From assembly GCF_052113705.1 (NCBI RefSeq), contig NZ_JBGQOG010000020.1, forward strand, positions 15,677-79,676: 64,000 bases of DNA, in the 5' to 3' direction. Every line of letters begins with the position of its first letter. Positions within the stretch are counted from its first letter, which is position 1. This document shows positions 43,283 through 52,855 of this stretch, one piece after another. This stretch comes from JBGQOG01 sp052113705. GTDB taxonomy: Bacteria; Pseudomonadota; Alphaproteobacteria; Rhodobacterales; Rhodobacteraceae. The position numbers were made by a program, and so were the translations under genes. The notes beneath the pieces were generated by a model, which did not search any database, was not told the origin of the DNA, and saw nothing but the letters and a program-made list of their open reading frames with translations.

Positions 43283-43384
43283 TCGGCCAAAGCGACGCTT
43301 TCCCCCGGCTATGCAGCGGGGGCCGGGGCGCGCAACCTGATCCCATCGCCGGCGAGGAGGCCGGCCAATCTGGGAGGAACGATC

Positions 43385-44911
43385 ATGGCCAATGACATGG
43401 CGCAAGAATTCAAAGGTGTGATGACCTCGCCCTTCAAGGCGAAATACGACAACTTCATCGGCGGTGCGTTCCGCGCCCCGAATGCCGGTCGCTATTTCAC
43501 CAACACCACCCCGCTGACCGGCGCCGCGATCTGCGAAATTGCCCGTTCGGACGCTTCGGACATTGATGCGGCGCTCGACGCCGCCCATGCCGCCAAAGAC
43601 GCCTGGGGCGCCACCAGCCCCGCCGAACGCGCGATCATCCTGAACAAGATCGCCGACCGGATGGAACAAAACCTTGAGCTGCTGGCCACCGCCGAATGCT
43701 GGGACAATGGCAAGCCGATCCGCGAGACCCGCGCCGCCGACCTGCCGCTGGCCATCGACCATTTCCGTTACTTTGCGGGTGCCGTGCGCGCGCAAGAGGG
43801 CGGTCTTTCCGAGATCGACCATGACACTGTCGCCTATCACTTTCACGAGCCGCTGGGCGTTGTCGGCCAGATCATCCCGTGGAACTTCCCGCTCCTGATG
43901 GCGGTGTGGAAACTGGCCCCGGCGCTGGGTGCGGGCAACTGCGTGGTGATGAAACCCGCCGAACAGACCCCGGCCTCGATCATGGTGCTGATGGAGCTGA
44001 TCGCGGATCTCTTGCCCGCCGGTGTGCTGAACATCGTCAACGGCTTTGGTCTGGAAGCGGGCAAACCGCTCGCCTCGTCGAACCGGATCGCCAAGATCGC
44101 CTTTACCGGCGAGACCACGACCGGCCGTCTGATCATGCAATATGCCTCGGAAAACCTGATCCCGGTGACGCTGGAGCTGGGCGGCAAATCCCCGAACATC
44201 TTCTTCAAGGATGTCTGCGACGCCGATGACGATTACTTCGACAAAGCCATCGAAGGTTTTGTGATGTTCGCGCTGAACCAGGGCGAGGTCTGCACCTGCC
44301 CGAGCCGCGCGCTGATCCATGAAGACATCTATGAGAAATTCATGGAACGCGCACTGAAGCGCGTGGCGGCCATCGTGCAGGGCGATCCGCGCGATCCGGC
44401 CACCATGATCGGCGCGCAGGCCTCGTCCGAGCAAAAAGAAAAGATCATGTCCTATTTCGACATCGGTCGCCAGGAAGGCGCGGAAGTGCTGATCGGCGGC
44501 GATGCGGCGAAGCTGGAAGGTGATCTGGCGGGCGGCTATTACATCCAGCCGACCGTGCTCAAAGGCCACAACAAGATGCGCGTTTTCCAGGAAGAAATCT
44601 TTGGCCCGGTGGTCTCGGTCACCACGTTCAAGGATGATGCCGAAGCGCTCGAGATCGCCAACGACACGCTCTACGGCCTGGGGGCTGGGGTCTGGTCGCG
44701 CGATGTGAACACCTGCTACCGCTTTGGCCGCGCGATCAAGGCGGGCCGGGTCTGGACCAACTGCTACCACGCCTATCCGGCCCATGCGGCCTTTGGCGGC
44801 TACAAGCAATCGGGCATCGGTCGCGAAAACCACAAGATGATGCTCGACCATTATCAGCAGACCAAGAACATGCTGGTGAACTACTCGCCCTCGAAGCTGG
44901 GCTTCTTCTGA
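43385..44911 (+). CDS. NAD+-dependent aldehyde dehydrogenase (AcoD-like)
   Basis: A 508-residue aldehyde dehydrogenase, probably acetaldehyde dehydrogenase II. Motifs: cofactor-binding IIPWNFPLLMAVWKLAPALGAGNCVVMKPAEQTP, IAFTGETTTGRLIMQ, catalytic Glu in VTLELGGKSPNIFF, catalytic Cys in FALNQGEVCTCPSRALIH, and EEIFGPVVSV. The second Cys right after the catalytic one (CTC) is typical of the AcoD/ExaC group that oxidises acetaldehyde from acetoin or ethanol. It is preceded by its likely regulator and followed by DUF779, the usual neighbour. Confidence 0.94.
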   Translation: MANDMAQEFKGVMTSPFKAKYDNFIGGAFRAPNAGRYFTNTTPLTGAAICEIARSDASDIDAALDAAHAAKDAWGATSPAERAIILNKIADRMEQNLELLATAECWDNGKPIRETRAADLPLAIDHFRYFAGAVRAQEGGLSEIDHDTVAYHFHEPLGVVGQIIPWNFPLLMAVWKLAPALGAGNCVVMKPAEQTPASIMVLMELIADLLPAGVLNIVNGFGLEAGKPLASSNRIAKIAFTGETTTGRLIMQYASENLIPVTLELGGKSPNIFFKDVCDADDDYFDKAIEGFVMFALNQGEVCTCPSRALIHEDIYEKFMERALKRVAAIVQGDPRDPATMIGAQASSEQKEKIMSYFDIGRQEGAEVLIGGDAAKLEGDLAGGYYIQPTVLKGHNKMRVFQEEIFGPVVSVTTFKDDAEALEIANDTLYGLGAGVWSRDVNTCYRFGRAIKAGRVWTNCYHAYPAHAAFGGYKQSGIGRENHKMMLDHYQQTKNMLVNYSPSKLGFF

Positions 44912-45018
44912 GCAAAACCTTCGGCAGGCCCGGGGCTTTCGCCTGAGGCACCCTGGCCCGCCGGATGTCATGTGCCATCTGCTCTTGACCTCCCTCGGGA
45001 CGGCGCATGATCATCGGG

Positions 45019-45050
45019 GGGCGGGCCATCACGGCCCGCCCTTCGGTTTT
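45019..45050 (+). terminator. Hairpin between the aldehyde dehydrogenase and DUF779 genes
   Basis: GGGCGGGCC/GGCCCGCCC with loop ATCAC, then TTCGGTTTTC. It could end the first transcript or attenuate. Confidence 0.6.
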
Positions 45051-45154
45051 CAGGAGGGCGCGGCAGGACCCCCGTGGGAGAGCGGGGGCATCTGCCGGCG
45101 GGGCAGGGAGATCAACGGTCGTGGCCCTGTCAGCCCCGGCCCAGGGAGGATGAC

Positions 45155-45499
45155 ATGGATAAAGTCAGCGCAACGCCAGAAGCTCTGGCGCTTTTGGCCG
45201 AGATCGTCGCCGATCACGGCCCGGTACTGTTTCACCAATCGGGGGGCTGCTGCGACGGCTCCGCCCCGATGTGCTACCCGCAGGGCGAGTTTCGGCTGGG
45301 CGACAGTGATGTGAAGCTGGGCGAGATCGGCGGCATGCCCGTCTATATCTCGGGCCCGCAATATGAGGTGTGGAAACACACGGATCTCATCATTGATGTG
45401 GTCACCGGGCGCGGCGGGATGTTCAGCCTCGACAACGGGCGCGAGCGGCGGTTTCTCACCCGCTCCACGATCTGCATGCCGGGCACGGCGGCGCCGTAA
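45155..45499 (+). CDS. DUF779 protein, aldehyde dehydrogenase neighbour
   Basis: A 114-residue protein. The conserved HQSGGCCDGSAPMCYPQGEF core with paired Cys and the VTGRGGMFSLDNGRERRFLTRS segment mark DUF779, which is found next to acetaldehyde dehydrogenase genes in many bacteria. Start 45155 has GGGAGG upstream. The Cys cluster may bind metal or act in redox; no activity is established. Confidence 0.9.
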   Translation: MDKVSATPEALALLAEIVADHGPVLFHQSGGCCDGSAPMCYPQGEFRLGDSDVKLGEIGGMPVYISGPQYEVWKHTDLIIDVVTGRGGMFSLDNGRERRFLTRSTICMPGTAAP

Positions 45500-45724
45500 G
45501 GCCCGTGCCGAATCCGAGACACCGGCCCGCCCTCTGCGATCTGAGGGGGCGGCGCGTTGATGCGCTACACGCTGTGGGCGAACCCTTAGGGAAAGTTCAA
45601 GAAAATGCAGAAAGATATTTCGACATTTTCTTGCGGCCAGCTTGCTTTTGGCGGCCATTGCAGCACAGTGGCCGCGCGCCAGTTGCGCCTGTCGGATTTA
45701 CATCCTCATCGGAGTTTACGAACC

Positions 45725-46051
45725 ATGGTTTCCGTTTCGCGTCTCGCTTGCCTGACCGCTCTTGCCACGGCTTTGGCGGTTCCCGCCTTTGCCGAAGATC
45801 TGGTCTTCACGCTGAGCAACAACACTTCCGCGGATCTGCAGGAGTTTTACACCTCGCCCGTAGATGTGAATGAATGGGAAGAAGATGTTCTGGGCGCTGA
45901 CATGCTGGGCGCAGGGTCGAGCGCGCAGGTGACCATCGCGGACGGCCGCACGCAATGCACCTATGACATGCGCTTTGTGTTCACCGATGGTTCGGAGTTG
46001 GAGGACACCGCAGATCTGTGCGAAACCGGCTCCTACACGCTGACCGAGTGA
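45725..46051 (+). CDS. Small periplasmic protein of unknown function
   Basis: A 108-residue product with a clear signal peptide (MVSVSRLACLTALATALAVPAFA, cleavage before EDL) and a mature ~85-residue domain LVFTLSNNTSADLQEFYTSPVDVNEWEEDVL...CTYDMRFVFTDGSELEDTADLCETGSYTLTE with two Cys that could form a disulfide. Similar Rhodobacterales proteins are conserved but uncharacterised. A longer frame from 45605 begins without a Shine-Dalgarno. A terminator follows. Confidence 0.75.
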   Translation: MVSVSRLACLTALATALAVPAFAEDLVFTLSNNTSADLQEFYTSPVDVNEWEEDVLGADMLGAGSSAQVTIADGRTQCTYDMRFVFTDGSELEDTADLCETGSYTLTE

Positions 46052-46101
46052 TCTGACGGCGCCTGCGGGCGGCGGTTCTTCGTGCCGGGGTGTCAGACCG
46101 A

Positions 46102-46136
46102 GGGCGGTGCTTCCGACGGGAAGCGCCGCCCTTTTG
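46102..46136 (+). terminator. Terminator after the small periplasmic protein gene
   Basis: GGGCGG-GCTTCC and GGAAGC-CCGCCC arms (one bulge each), then CTTTTGC. Confidence 0.7.
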
Positions 46137-46228
46137 CTTTGCCCTCCCCGCGCCGCAGGGCAGACCTGCCACAGGCGCTGCGGTGCCTGACCGACCGGGG
46201 GCGACAAGCCCGCCCCGGGGCGCTGCTC

Positions 46229-46735
46229 TCAGCCCGAGGGACGGTTCAAGAAACGCTCAAAGGCGGCCAGCGTCACTTCCGAGACGTGATGCTCGATGCC
46301 TTCGGCGTCCAGTGCTGCGGCTTCGGCGGGGACGCCGATCCGTTCCAGCACGTCAATCACAATCCGGTGGCGGCGGCGCACCCGGGCGGCCATCTCTGAC
46401 CCGGCATCGGTCAAAAACACCCCGCGATAGGGGCGCGCATTCGCCAGGCCTTCGCGCTTGAGCCGGGCGACGGCCTTGGTTGCCGTCGGATGCGTCACCC
46501 CCATGCGATGCGCGATGTCGGTGATGCGGGCTTCGCCGAGTTCGGTGATCAGATCGTCGATCATCTCGGTGTAATCTTCGAGAAGCGCCAATGATTGCGC
46601 GGTCCGGGCCTGATTGAAGCGCGCGGCCTCGGCCACCACCTCAGCCCCCGCTTCCGAGGCCGCTTCCGCTGCGCCGCCAGGGCCCGGGGTGGTGTTATCC
46701 TGCGGACCCGCCTGAGGCGCTTCAGGGTCGGACAT
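46229..46735 (-). CDS. mntR: Manganese-responsive repressor MntR
   Basis: A 168-residue DtxR-family regulator of the short MntR type. After ~40 Ala/Pro/Gly-rich residues, the wHTH domain reads DLITELGEARITDIAHRMGVTHPTATKAVARLKREGLA and the metal-binding and dimerisation part RRRHRIVIDVLERIGVPAEAAALDAEGIEHHVSEVT, with the Asp, Glu and His typical of Mn2+ sites. It is divergent from mntH, its expected target. Start ATG 46735 has CGGAGG upstream. Confidence 0.9.
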   Translation of the reverse strand: MSDPEAPQAGPQDNTTPGPGGAAEAASEAGAEVVAEAARFNQARTAQSLALLEDYTEMIDDLITELGEARITDIAHRMGVTHPTATKAVARLKREGLANARPYRGVFLTDAGSEMAARVRRRHRIVIDVLERIGVPAEAAALDAEGIEHHVSEVTLAAFERFLNRPSG

Positions 46736-46821
46736 CGGTGCCTCCGGGCAGTTGAAATTGTGGGCACACCCTATTGCCATTGCTTCATTTTGTAAACGTG
46801 GGTGAGGAATTTCGCAATGCG

Positions 46822-46833
46822 TGCAAATTTGCA
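46822..46833. promoter_or_regulatory. Palindrome in the mntR-mntH promoter region (candidate MntR box)
   Basis: TGCAAATTTGCA, a perfect 6-bp inverted repeat, between the two genes and 23 bp ahead of the putative -35 (TTGACA at 46856) of mntH. Confidence 0.5.
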
Positions 46834-46855
46834 TGGGGGTTGATGCTGGTGATGG

Positions 46856-46883
46856 TTGACAACAATAAAGCCATGTCTACATT
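46856..46883 (+). promoter_or_regulatory. Putative sigma-70 promoter of mntH
   Basis: TTGACA at 46856-46861 and TACATT at 46878-46883, 16-bp spacing. The mntH start lies about 30 bp downstream. Confidence 0.6.
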
Positions 46884-46912
46884 TCGGCGTGAAATGGCTG
46901 TAGGAAATGGTG

Positions 46913-48244
<1,332 letters not shown>

Positions 48245-49045
48245 TCTTGCAGGCTGGGCAGGCTGCGCAGCCGCGCGAGGGTGACATTCTCGGCCCGGAT
48301 CCGCACGGCCGTGATCAGGAAGACGGGGAGCAGCAGCGCGGCCGAGAGCCAGGGCAGCCCGAGGACCAGCGGCGCGGTCAGCGCGGCCACCGCGCCCAGA
48401 ACATCCGAGGGATGCGCGAAACGTGCATAGGGCCCCGCGGTGACCGGCGGCTCGATCATCACGATGATCCGCGCGGTCCACCGCGGCCCGAGCGACAGAA
48501 TGCTCCAGAGTTTCAGGGCGATCACCACGGCATAGAGCCCGAGCCAGAGCGGCTGCACCGGGCGGTCAAGGCCGAGCGTGGCCAGCGCGGCAAAACTGCC
48601 CAGATCCAGCAACAGGATCAGCGGATAATGCCCGGCGCTCACCTCATAGGCCCCCATCGCCACCAGCCGCACCGTGTTGTGACGCGAGCGGGCGAGTTCG
48701 CCCAGCCGTGCGAGCAGAACAAAGCCGAGAAATGCGAGGGTGGTGAGCAACATCGGGTCTCTTTCGTCGGGGCCCGCCTCGGGGAGGACGCGGGCGGTAC
48801 AGGTATCGCGGCGTGATGCGCGGTTTGGGGCAGCGGATCAGAACTGTCCCGGTGGATCAGCTACGCCGCAGGGCCGGAAAAGTTGCAGGCCGCCCCGCGG
48901 GGCGGTGCGGAATTTTTCGCGGATCTGGGGAGCGGCGAATTCTTCGCCAGTGCCGGGGTTGCGGCGCTGTCCGCCGCGGTCGTGCCCGGCCCGAAAATGG
49001 GCGCGGCGCGGTGGTTTTCGCCGATCTGTTTCGCCCCTTCGGGGG

Positions 49046-49402
49046 CTATCCGGCGGGCGGATATTCCGGCAGAACCGACAGGATCACGCCACCGGGATCG
49101 GCGGTGCAGCGATAGGGCGTGCCGCGCAGGCTGAGCGCCACCATATTGCCGCGCGCGGTGGCGGTGATGCCGCCGGGCCGGATTTCGGGAGCGGGCGTTG
49201 CCGTGTCCGCTGCCAGCCGGGCCACGCAGCGTTCGGCCAGGTGCGGTTGCGCATGCCCCGCGCCGCTGAACCCATAGGGGGCGGGCACCGGCGACGGCGC
49301 CTCCGGCTTGGGCGCGGCGCCGCAGGCGGCCAGCACCAGACAAAGCGCCAGACGGGTCGGCAGCTTCAGGCCATAGGGCAGGGCGGGGCGGCGGGCGGGC
49401 AT
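49046..49402 (-). CDS. Small lipoprotein of unknown function
   Basis: A 118-residue precursor with the lipobox LCLVLAACGAA after a 25-residue signal segment, then a Pro/Ala spacer and a domain with ERCVARLAADTATPAPEIRPGGITATARGNMVALSLRGTPYRCTADPGG. The two remaining Cys could form a disulfide. ATG 49402 follows AAGGA; a longer frame from 49441 is less likely. Not assigned to a known family. Confidence 0.75.
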   Translation of the reverse strand: MPARRPALPYGLKLPTRLALCLVLAACGAAPKPEAPSPVPAPYGFSGAGHAQPHLAERCVARLAADTATPAPEIRPGGITATARGNMVALSLRGTPYRCTADPGGVILSVLPEYPPAG

Positions 49403-49537
49403 GTAAATCCTTGGCGCGGGACAGAAATCGGCAGGGTTCATTGTGACCCTATGGGGGGCGGATGCAATGTCTATCGCCGGGGATGGTTAACCGTGGCGCT
49501 GTTGTTTTTAGCGCCCCGGATCTGGCGTGCGGTGGCT

Positions 49538-50263
49538 CTACTGGGCGGCGGGGAGGTCGGAACGGGCAGCGGCCGCGCCGTCAGCGCAGAGCAGCTGCTT
49601 CAGGAAATCGCTGGCTTCGCTCAGGCCGCGCGCATCGATCGCATGGCCGAGACCGGGGAGCACGACCTTATGCGCCTGATGCCCGAGCGCGGCCAGCCGT
49701 GCCCGCGCCTGCAGGGTTTCCGAGGCCGCGATCACCTGATCATTCGCCCCATGGATCAGCAGCACAGGTGACAGCCGGTCCGTCGTGCTGACCTGCCCGT
49801 CGGGGTCGGCGCCGCCCGCCTGGTGCAATGCGGCGCTGCCATGGCTGTTCGGCCCCAAAGGTGCCGGGCCCGCCAGACGGCCCGAAAACGCCACCACCCC
49901 CGCGAGGGGCCAGCGCGCGGTGGCCACCGCGTCCAGCGCCATGATCGCCCCTTGCGAAAACCCGACCAGCGCCACGCGCCCCGGTTCTGCGCTCAGCCCA
50001 TGGTCGGCAATGATCGCGCATAACGTCGCATCAAAGGCCTCGCGGCCTTTGGCGACGCGGGTGGGGCGGCTTTCATCGCTGATCCCGGCAACCGAGAACC
50101 ATTGCCGCCCGCTGCCGCCACCGCTGAACAGCTCCGGCCCGTCGGGAGCGGCAAAAGCGACGCCGGGCAAAGCCGCGGCCAGCAAGGGGACCAGGCCCGC
50201 CATATCGGCGCCCTTGCTGCCGACGCCGTGCAGCAAGATGACCAATGCGGGCGATACGCTCAT
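49538..50263 (-). CDS. Alpha/beta-hydrolase, phospholipase/carboxylesterase family (MhqD-like)
   Basis: A 241-residue serine hydrolase of the carboxylesterase/lysophospholipase family. The nucleophile is in VALVGFSQGAIM; the Asp and His of the triad are in LLIHGANDQVI and GLGHAID. It is the last gene of the operon with a VOC dioxygenase and a glutathionyl-hydroquinone reductase; its start overlaps that gene by 4 bp. In Bacillus a similar hydrolase (MhqD) is co-regulated with dioxygenases in quinone resistance. Confidence 0.88.
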   Translation of the reverse strand: MSVSPALVILLHGVGSKGADMAGLVPLLAAALPGVAFAAPDGPELFSGGGSGRQWFSVAGISDESRPTRVAKGREAFDATLCAIIADHGLSAEPGRVALVGFSQGAIMALDAVATARWPLAGVVAFSGRLAGPAPLGPNSHGSAALHQAGGADPDGQVSTTDRLSPVLLIHGANDQVIAASETLQARARLAALGHQAHKVVLPGLGHAIDARGLSEASDFLKQLLCADGAAAARSDLPAAQ

Positions 50264-51285
50264 GCCATGTCCTTCCCGCTGGCGGGGCCTGTGCTCTGCA
50301 AGAGCCCGGTCTGCGCGGTCAGCTGCACGGGATCCAGCCCCGGCAGATCCGGGCCGAGCGGCACAATCCCGCTCGGATTCAGGGACTTGATCGAATAATA
50401 TCCCGCCTTGATATGGTCGATGTTCACGGTCTCACGCACTCCGGGCAGCGCCAGCATCCGCGCCAGATAGGCACTGAGGGCGGGATAATCACTCAGCCGG
50501 CGCAGGTTGCATTTGAACAGGCCGTGATAGGCCGCATCAAAACGGACAAGTGTTACGAAAAGCCGAATATCCGCCTCGGTCACCGCATCGCCAACCAGAA
50601 AAGCCCCGCCCGCGGCGAAGCGCCGTTCCAGCGCCTCAAGCATGCCGAAGACATCGGCAAAGGCCTCGTCATAGGCCTCTTGCGTGGTGGCAAAGCCCGC
50701 GCGGTAGACGCCATTGTTCAGCCGGGGATAAATTTCGGCGTTCAGCGCGTCGATCTCGGGGCGCAGGGCCTCGGGGTAGAGGTCGATGTCGTGCCGGGCC
50801 AGATCGCCAAAGGCGCTGTTCAGCATCCGCAGGATCTCGGCGCTTTCATTGTTGACGATGGTGCCGCGCTGTTTGTCCCAGAGCACGGGCACGGTGGCGC
50901 GGCCGGTGTAGCCGGGGTCGGCGCGGGTGTAGAGTTCGTGCAGATGCCGGGCGGGGCTGAAGGGATCGGCCTCGCTGCCCGGATAGCCGCCGAATTCCCA
51001 CCCCTGCGATCCCAGCACCGGGCTGAGCACCGAGACCGAAATCGCCGCGTCCAAGCCTTTGATCTTGCGGGCCATCAGCGTGCGCGACGCCCAGGGGCAG
51101 ATCAGGGCCACATAGAGGTGATAGCGCCCGGCCTCGGCGGCAAAACCAGCTTCGCCCGAGGGGCCCGCGCTGCCGTCCGGGGTGATCCAGTGGCGAAAGC
51201 CCGAGCTTTGCCGGACAAAACCGCCTTTGGCATCCGTACCCTGCACCGGCTGCCAGTTCTCGCTCCATGTGCCATTGACCAGCAT
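50260..51285 (-). CDS. Glutathionyl-hydroquinone reductase (YqjG/ECM4 family)
   Basis: A 341-residue omega-type glutathione transferase that reduces glutathionyl-hydroquinones. The catalytic Cys is in the CPWA motif (LYVALICPWASRTLMARKIKGLD); other marks are GGYPGSEADPFSPARHLHELYTRADPGYTGRATVPVLWD and the C-terminal NIDHIKAGYYSIKSLNPSGIVPLGP. It lies between a VOC dioxygenase gene and the hydrolase in a tight operon, which fits removal of reactive quinone conjugates. Confidence 0.94.
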   Translation of the reverse strand: MLVNGTWSENWQPVQGTDAKGGFVRQSSGFRHWITPDGSAGPSGEAGFAAEAGRYHLYVALICPWASRTLMARKIKGLDAAISVSVLSPVLGSQGWEFGGYPGSEADPFSPARHLHELYTRADPGYTGRATVPVLWDKQRGTIVNNESAEILRMLNSAFGDLARHDIDLYPEALRPEIDALNAEIYPRLNNGVYRAGFATTQEAYDEAFADVFGMLEALERRFAAGGAFLVGDAVTEADIRLFVTLVRFDAAYHGLFKCNLRRLSDYPALSAYLARMLALPGVRETVNIDHIKAGYYSIKSLNPSGIVPLGPDLPGLDPVQLTAQTGLLQSTGPASGKDMA

Positions 51286-51286
51286 G

Positions 51287-52144
51287 TCAGCCTTCCTTTC
51301 GGGTCAGAATGATCGGGGTGCCCCAGGGATCGGTCAGGGTGAAACCTGTGCTCCCAGCGTCCGTGCTTCCCGTGCCTTCTGTGCTGCCCGTGCCGCTGCG
51401 GCGGGCAATGGCCGCCAGAGGGCCGGGATCGGCACGCAGGGTCAGTGCAGCAAGGCCTGTCTCGCCGGGGGCGCGGGGGCCTGCGCCCCGGCTGTTCCAG
51501 ATGTTCCCCGCGATGTGGTGATGGTAGCCCGAGGCGCCGTAAAAGCTCGCGCCCGGGTAGTTCTGCGTCAGGGTCATGCCGATCTGGTCGCGCCAGAACC
51601 CGTCCGAGGCCTCGAGCCCGCCCACCTGCAAATGCACATGGCCGATCACGCTGCCCTGAGGCATCGCGGCAAAGCTGCCGCTGCCCGCCGCGTTCAGCGC
51701 GCCAAGATCCAGCGCTTCGGTCTTCATGTTGACGCCGGTGGCCGAGCGGGGCCATTCATCGCGCGGGCGGTCGATATAGACCTCGATCCCGTTGCCTTCG
51801 GGATCGGCGAGGTAAATGGCCTCGCTGACGCCGTGGTCAGAGGCGCCCTGCAGCGGCAGTTTGCCGTCAATGGCATGGCGCATCCAGCGGGCCAGATCGG
51901 CCCGTTCGGGCAGCAGGAAGGCGGTGTGGAACAGCCCGGCGCTGCGGTGCGCGGGGGCGCGGGCGGCGCGGTCGCGGCGCAGATGCAGCAGCGGCGTCGA
52001 ACCCGCCCCGAGAATGGCGGTTTCGCCATCGGCAGAGATCTGCGCCATGCCCAGTGCCTTTTGGTAAAAGGCGCTGACCTTCTCCAGATCGCGCACAGTC
52101 AGGGCGATGTGGTCGATTTCAAGCTCGGCGTCGGACGTGGCCAT
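51287..52144 (-). CDS. VOC-family ring-cleaving dioxygenase-like protein
   Basis: A 285-residue vicinal-oxygen-chelate protein with two betaalphabeta-betabetabeta modules: DHIALTVRDLEKVSAFYQKALGM, FHTAFLLPERADLARWM and EAIYLADPEGNGIEVYIDRP first, then HVHLQVGGLEASDGFWRDQIGMTL and SGYHHHIAGNIWNS. It has the His/Glu metal positions of catechol dioxygenase-like enzymes (MhqE/MhqO group). The C-terminal RRSGTGSTEGTGSTDAGSTG is a low-complexity insert. It starts at ATG 52144 with AAGGAG upstream and ends 2 bp before the reductase gene. Confidence 0.85.
   Translation of the reverse strand: MATSDAELEIDHIALTVRDLEKVSAFYQKALGMAQISADGETAILGAGSTPLLHLRRDRAARAPAHRSAGLFHTAFLLPERADLARWMRHAIDGKLPLQGASDHGVSEAIYLADPEGNGIEVYIDRPRDEWPRSATGVNMKTEALDLGALNAAGSGSFAAMPQGSVIGHVHLQVGGLEASDGFWRDQIGMTLTQNYPGASFYGASGYHHHIAGNIWNSRGAGPRAPGETGLAALTLRADPGPLAAIARRSGTGSTEGTGSTDAGSTGFTLTDPWGTPIILTRKEG
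51348..51396. repeat. Short tandem repeats within the VOC gene
   Basis: Degenerate 15-18-bp units based on GTGCTTCCCGTGCC encode the Ser/Thr/Gly insertion near the C-terminus. Confidence 0.7.
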
Positions 52145-52277
52145 GATCAGGCTCCTTTCAGAATGACAGTAGCAGGTTTCAGCGGCAGGGACAAAACCGG
52201 GGCGGGCGGCATTTGGGCAAGGGGGGCTTGGCAGGCGGCACACCGGCAGCCGGTATCGCGGCAGCCGGGGGCATGGC

Positions 52278-52694
52278 TCAGCGCAGGCGCGGGGTCGGGC
52301 GCAGAGCAAAGGCGCCATCGCCGAGGGCGGCGAGTGCCACCAGGGTCAGCGCCCAGAAGGCCGGATATTCCCAACCGCCATTCGCGTTGGTGAACCAGAA
52401 GCCGTTCGCGCCATGCACAGTGAAGATGGTGCCGAGGATGAGCGGCACCAGCGCCAGCGCCGCCAGACGCGGCCAGATGCCGAGGATCAGCGCGGCGGCG
52501 CCCAGAAGTTCCCAGGCGATGGTGACATAGGCCAGAAAGCCCGGCAGGCCGAGAGAGGCAAAGAACTGCGCCGTGCCCGCCGGGGTGAAGACAAAGATCT
52601 TCAGCCCGGCATGGGCGAGAAACAGGATCCCGAGTGCAAGGCGCAGGGCAAAGATGCCATAAGGGGCGGTGGCGGGGGCGGTGGTGTTGGTCAT
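52278..52694 (-). CDS. DoxX-family membrane protein (MhqP-like)
   Basis: A 138-residue protein with four membrane helices (YGIFALRLALGILFLAHAGLKIFVF, FLAYVTIAWELLGAAALILGIWPRLAALALVPLILG). The DoxX motif HAGLKIFVFTPAGTAQFFASLGLPGFLAY is clear. It stands between LysR and the VOC gene on the same strand. In Bacillus a DoxX-like protein (MhqP) belongs to the quinone-stress regulon, which supports the operon reading here. Confidence 0.88.
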   Translation of the reverse strand: MTNTTAPATAPYGIFALRLALGILFLAHAGLKIFVFTPAGTAQFFASLGLPGFLAYVTIAWELLGAAALILGIWPRLAALALVPLILGTIFTVHGANGFWFTNANGGWEYPAFWALTLVALAALGDGAFALRPTPRLR

Positions 52695-52795
52695 GTGGCA
52701 GGCTCCGATTGCTGCGTGGGGGCGGTTTGGCGATAACAGCCGGAGCAAGGCCCGGCCCGGCCCCATTGCGGGCCGATGGGCAAGAGATGCGCCTT

Positions 52796-52807
52796 TTCCA
52801 TTTGGAA
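52796..52807. promoter_or_regulatory. Operator-like palindrome 1 before the quinone operon
   Basis: TTCCATTTGGAA, a 5-bp inverted repeat with a TT centre, about 100 bp ahead of the DoxX start. Confidence 0.55.
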
Positions 52808-52835
52808 GTGTATACGGGCAAATGTGAGAGGGGTT

Positions 52836-52850
52836 CTTCCAATATGGAAG
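52836..52850. promoter_or_regulatory. Operator-like palindrome 2 before the quinone operon
   Basis: CTTCCAATATGGAAG, a 6-bp inverted repeat. Its centre is 41-42 bp (about four turns) from palindrome 1; both share TTCCA/TGGAA. Confidence 0.6.
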
Positions 52851-52855
52851 ATATG

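Larger units (their letters stand above)
43059..43384. other. Intergenic region before the aldehyde dehydrogenase gene
   Basis: A 326-bp gene-free stretch with dispersed repeat copy F (43136-43158) and a strong inverted repeat (43261-43282). No -24/-12 sigma-54 promoter was seen. The ribosome-binding site GGGAGG lies 5 bases before the ATG at 43385. Confidence 0.7.

Noticed and set aside
43059..43384. Sigma-54 promoter ahead of the aldehyde dehydrogenase gene
   Set aside because: No -24/-12 match seen; the regulator also lacks an AAA+ domain.
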